This document shows positions 61,792 to 64,000 of a stretch of DNA of 64,000 nucleotides, piece after piece (within the stretch, counting starts at the first letter, position 1; every line of letters begins with the position of its first letter). The notes under the pieces are model-generated. The model was not told the DNA's origin. It ran no database searches and saw only the letters and a program-made list of their open reading frames with translations. This stretch comes from Mesonia phycicola. Lineage in GTDB: Bacteria; Bacteroidota; Bacteroidia; Flavobacteriales; Flavobacteriaceae. The translations under genes were made by a program, and so were the position numbers. Where the stretch lies: positions 62,001-126,000 of the forward strand of contig NZ_FQYY01000003.1 in NCBI RefSeq assembly GCF_900141885.1. Reading direction: 5' to 3'.

Positions 61792-62955
61792 TTAATCGTG
61801 ATCTACCCATGATTGGTAATATGTACCATCTGCTATTTTCATTCCTTCTTCTGTAACTTTTAAAGGTCTAAAAGTATCTACCATAACCGCTAACTCTTCT
61901 GTTTTAGATTTACCAATACTTCTTTCTACTGCTCCTGGGTGCGGACCGTGAGGTATTCCTGCTGGATGAAGAGAGATATGCCCTGCCTCAATATCATTTC
62001 TACTCATAAAATCTCCATCTACATAATATAATACCTCATCACTATCTATATTACTATGACTATATGGAGCAGGAATAGCTTCTGGATGATAATCATACAA
62101 TCTCGGACAGAAAGAACAAACTACAAAGGCATCTGTTTCAAAAGTTTGATGTACTGGTGGCGGTTGGTGTACTCTACCGGTAATTGGCTCAAAATCATGA
62201 ATAGAAAAAGCATAAGGGTAGTTGTACCCATCATACCCTACCACATCAAAAGGGTGGGTTGCATAAATAGTATCAAAAATTGCTCCTTCTTTTTTTATTT
62301 TAATTAAAAAGTCTCCTTTTTCATCGTTAGTCTCTAACTCATAAGGTTGGCGTATATCTCGCTCACAAAACGGTGAATGCTCTAACAACTGACCAAAATG
62401 ATTTCTATATCTTTTTGGCGTATAAATAGGTCTATGAGACTCTACTATAAAAAGACGATTGTTTTCATCATCAAAATCTAACTTATAAATAGTACCACGA
62501 GGAATCATTAAATAATCTCCGTACTTAAAATCTAAATTCCCTAAGTGAGTTCTTAATTTACCGCTTCCTTTATGTATAAAAATAAGCTCATCACAATCTG
62601 CATTTTTATAAAAATAATCTTGAGTAGACTCTTGAGGAGATGCTAAAATTATGGTACAATCTTGATTGGTAAGTACCGCTTTTCTACTCTCTAAATAATC
62701 TGGAGCTGGCACTACCTGAAAACCTTTAAATTTATAAGATTTTATATTTTTTTCAATAGCAATTTTTGGAGAAACATCATAACCTTCTTTTATATCTTTT
62801 ATTTGCGTTGGTCTGTGCTCGTGATATAAGTTGGATGACATTCCATCAAAACCAATGGTTCCAAAAAGTTGTTCGTAATACAAGCTACCATCTGGTTTTT
62901 TAAAAATTGTATGGCGCTTATGAGGGATCTTCCCTAATTTATGATAAAATGGCAT
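61792..62955 (-). CDS. hmgA: Homogentisate 1,2-dioxygenase
   Basis: The 387-residue protein is a cupin-type iron dioxygenase, shorter than the roughly 440-residue animal and proteobacterial enzymes but of the Bacteroidota length. It keeps EVLYYVDGDFMSRNDIEAGH and HPAGIPHGPHPGAVE with the Glu and His ligands and the RHTIFKKPDGSLYYEQLFGT start. It opens the ring of homogentisate to maleylacetoacetate. The next steps (isomerase, fumarylacetoacetase) are not in the window. Confidence 0.95.
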   Translation of the reverse strand: MPFYHKLGKIPHKRHTIFKKPDGSLYYEQLFGTIGFDGMSSNLYHEHRPTQIKDIKEGYDVSPKIAIEKNIKSYKFKGFQVVPAPDYLESRKAVLTNQDCTIILASPQESTQDYFYKNADCDELIFIHKGSGKLRTHLGNLDFKYGDYLMIPRGTIYKLDFDDENNRLFIVESHRPIYTPKRYRNHFGQLLEHSPFCERDIRQPYELETNDEKGDFLIKIKKEGAIFDTIYATHPFDVVGYDGYNYPYAFSIHDFEPITGRVHQPPPVHQTFETDAFVVCSFCPRLYDYHPEAIPAPYSHSNIDSDEVLYYVDGDFMSRNDIEAGHISLHPAGIPHGPHPGAVERSIGKSKTEELAVMVDTFRPLKVTEEGMKIADGTYYQSWVDHD

Positions 62956-63132
62956 AATTATTTAGTGCTTTTTACAAATATCGCAATTTTTTTTTGTTTT
63001 ACTGAAATGTTAAAACTACAATTCCTAAAAAATTCAACATAAATTAATAATGGCTGTTTTATAGAAAAATAAACACATTTACTGTAATGTTATTCATTAT
63101 TATTCGATTAATTAATTACTAAAAGAAAGACC

Positions 63133-64000
63133 ATGAAAAATATAAAAATAGGGATACTTGACCAGTCTATAATTAGATATGGTTCTAATGCCAGAGAAGC
63201 GCTTTTAGAAACTGCAGAAACGGTAAAACTAGCTGAAGATTTAGGTTATAATAGATTTTGGGTTTCTGAACATCACAACTCTCCAGCAATTGCAGGCTCT
63301 GCCCCAGAAATATTAATGGTTAAACTAGCAGATGCTACTAAGCACATAAAAATTGGTAGCGGCGGAATAATGCTACCTAACCATAGTGCTTTTAAAATGG
63401 CTGAAAATTTTAGAATGCTAGAAACACTTTTTCCTGGTAGAATCGAAATGGGAATGGGGCGTGCCCCTGGCGGAGATAGAATAAGCGCAATGCTATTAAA
63501 CCCCTCTAACACATTTAAAGAAGAAGATTACCTAAAACAAATAGACCATTTACAGCATTTTTTTAGAGATACCGCAGCTACAGAAAACGGAAGAATTTAT
63601 GCAATTCCGCAAGCAGAAAGTGTACCTAACCAATGGGTTTTGAGCTCTAGTGGCGGTAGTGCTAAAATTGCAGCTGAAAAAGGATTAGGGTTAGCAGTTG
63701 CTAAATTTATAAACGGAAACGTGCCTCCTGAAGTAGTAAAAATATATCGCGATAACTTTAAACCTTCTGAAAGTTTAAAAGAACCTAAAGTTTTGCTTTC
63801 TTCTTTTGTTATGTGTGGAGAGAATGAACAGATGGCTACTAACATGCGTAAGTATATGGATTATACCTTAGTGCAGTTTGAAAAAGGAAATTTTGGTAAA
63901 AGACCGAGTTTTAAAGAAGTAGAAGCATACAAGTTTGATACTTATGAAGAACAACGTATTGAAGCAAATAGCAACCGAATAATATCTGGAACTCCAGATA
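63133..64000 (+). CDS. Luciferase-like (LLM) flavin-dependent oxidoreductase, 3' end outside the window
   Basis: The frame opens at ATG 63133 and stays open to the window edge (289 codons seen). It reads MKNIKIGILDQSIIRYGSN, YNRFWVSEHHNSPAIAGSAP, IKIGSGGIMLPNHSAFKMAE, FPGRIEMGMGRAPGGDR, typical of the LLM family (MsnO8/YhbW-like) that uses FMNH2. It is divergent to hmgA. The exact substrate is unknown; no tie to tyrosine catabolism is shown. Confidence 0.92.
   Translation, partial: MKNIKIGILDQSIIRYGSNAREALLETAETVKLAEDLGYNRFWVSEHHNSPAIAGSAPEILMVKLADATKHIKIGSGGIMLPNHSAFKMAENFRMLETLFPGRIEMGMGRAPGGDRISAMLLNPSNTFKEEDYLKQIDHLQHFFRDTAATENGRIYAIPQAESVPNQWVLSSSGGSAKIAAEKGLGLAVAKFINGNVPPEVVKIYRDNFKPSESLKEPKVLLSSFVMCGENEQMATNMRKYMDYTLVQFEKGNFGKRPSFKEVEAYKFDTYEEQRIEANSNRIISGTPD

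Noticed and set aside
63273-63845. Two minus-strand frames near the right edge
   Set aside because: They lie opposite the long open LLM oxidoreductase frame, which has clear family motifs.
1-64000. Mobile elements, prophage, CRISPR arrays, rRNA or tRNA genes
   Set aside because: Read-through of all gaps showed no transposase, integrase, repeat-spacer pattern or cloverleaf-like sequence.

Overview
The window is about 33% GC and reads as a chromosome segment of a Bacteroidota member, most likely a marine-type Flavobacteriaceae. The evidence is the gliding genes gldD and gldE, a type IX secretion (T9SS) C-terminal sorting domain, three SusC/Oar-like TonB-dependent receptors with CarboxypepD-reg plugs, absence of Shine-Dalgarno sites, and promoters of the Bacteroidota TAnnTTTG (-7) / TTTG (-33) kind (clearest before rplU). 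There are no rRNA or tRNA genes, insertion sequences, prophages or CRISPR arrays. Most of it is ordinary core chromosome with a few accessory pathway islands.

Layout. 1-3.6 kb: a tightly packed arsenosugar-type operon (arsS, rhodanese, TIGR04282-like glycosyltransferase, purine nucleoside phosphorylase, arsM). 3.7-7.4 kb: greA, a ligand-less Rieske-like lipoprotein, and a TonB receptor controlled by a TPP riboswitch with its own attenuator. 7.4-11.3 kb: a hybrid histidine kinase convergent with a sigma-54 NtrC-type regulator, followed by a structure-rich non-coding stretch (11.34-11.60 kb). 11.6-17.8 kb: a PepSY-like secreted protein, arfB, DUF4301, pnuC, GGGP synthase, phosphopantetheinyl transferase, ahcY. 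17.8-24.5 kb: a phytate/organic phosphate island (acid phosphatase, beta-propeller phytase, TonB receptor, TPR-LuxR regulator). 24.7-27.5 kb: nrdB-nrdA. 27.5-33.4 kb: DUF3332, rpmA, rplU with an HhH extension, DUF4199, a pair of M16 proteins. 33.4-40.6 kb: EamA, gldD, gldE, ssb, mutY, HU, a 29-residue basic protein missed by usual ORF cut-offs, rng, recX. 40.7-42.5 kb: a LamG/FN3 T9SS cargo protein. 42.7-54.5 kb: biotin synthesis (bioB, a ketosynthase, bioA, bioD, DUF2007, bioF) directly behind a complete seven-gene Mrp Na+/H+ antiporter. 54.8-60.3 kb: a small membrane protein, a third TonB receptor, an M23 peptidase and DUF3108. 60.5-64 kb: the tyrosine catabolic pair hppD/hmgA and a truncated luciferase-like oxidoreductase.

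How the genes work together. The first operon can be read as a metabolic line: ArsM methylates arsenite, ArsS attaches the deoxyadenosyl group, the phosphorylase can remove adenine (it carries the Asp that favours adenine), and the glycosyltransferase-like protein could finish the sugar. The phytate island has a receptor, a phytase and a phosphatase in one direction with a regulator upstream. The bio genes lack bioC/bioH but have a ketosynthase beside them, which raises the question of how pimelate is made here. The least explained items are the nested inverted repeats at 11.34-11.60 kb, the bio-linked ketosynthase and the arsenic cluster's phosphorylase and rhodanese.
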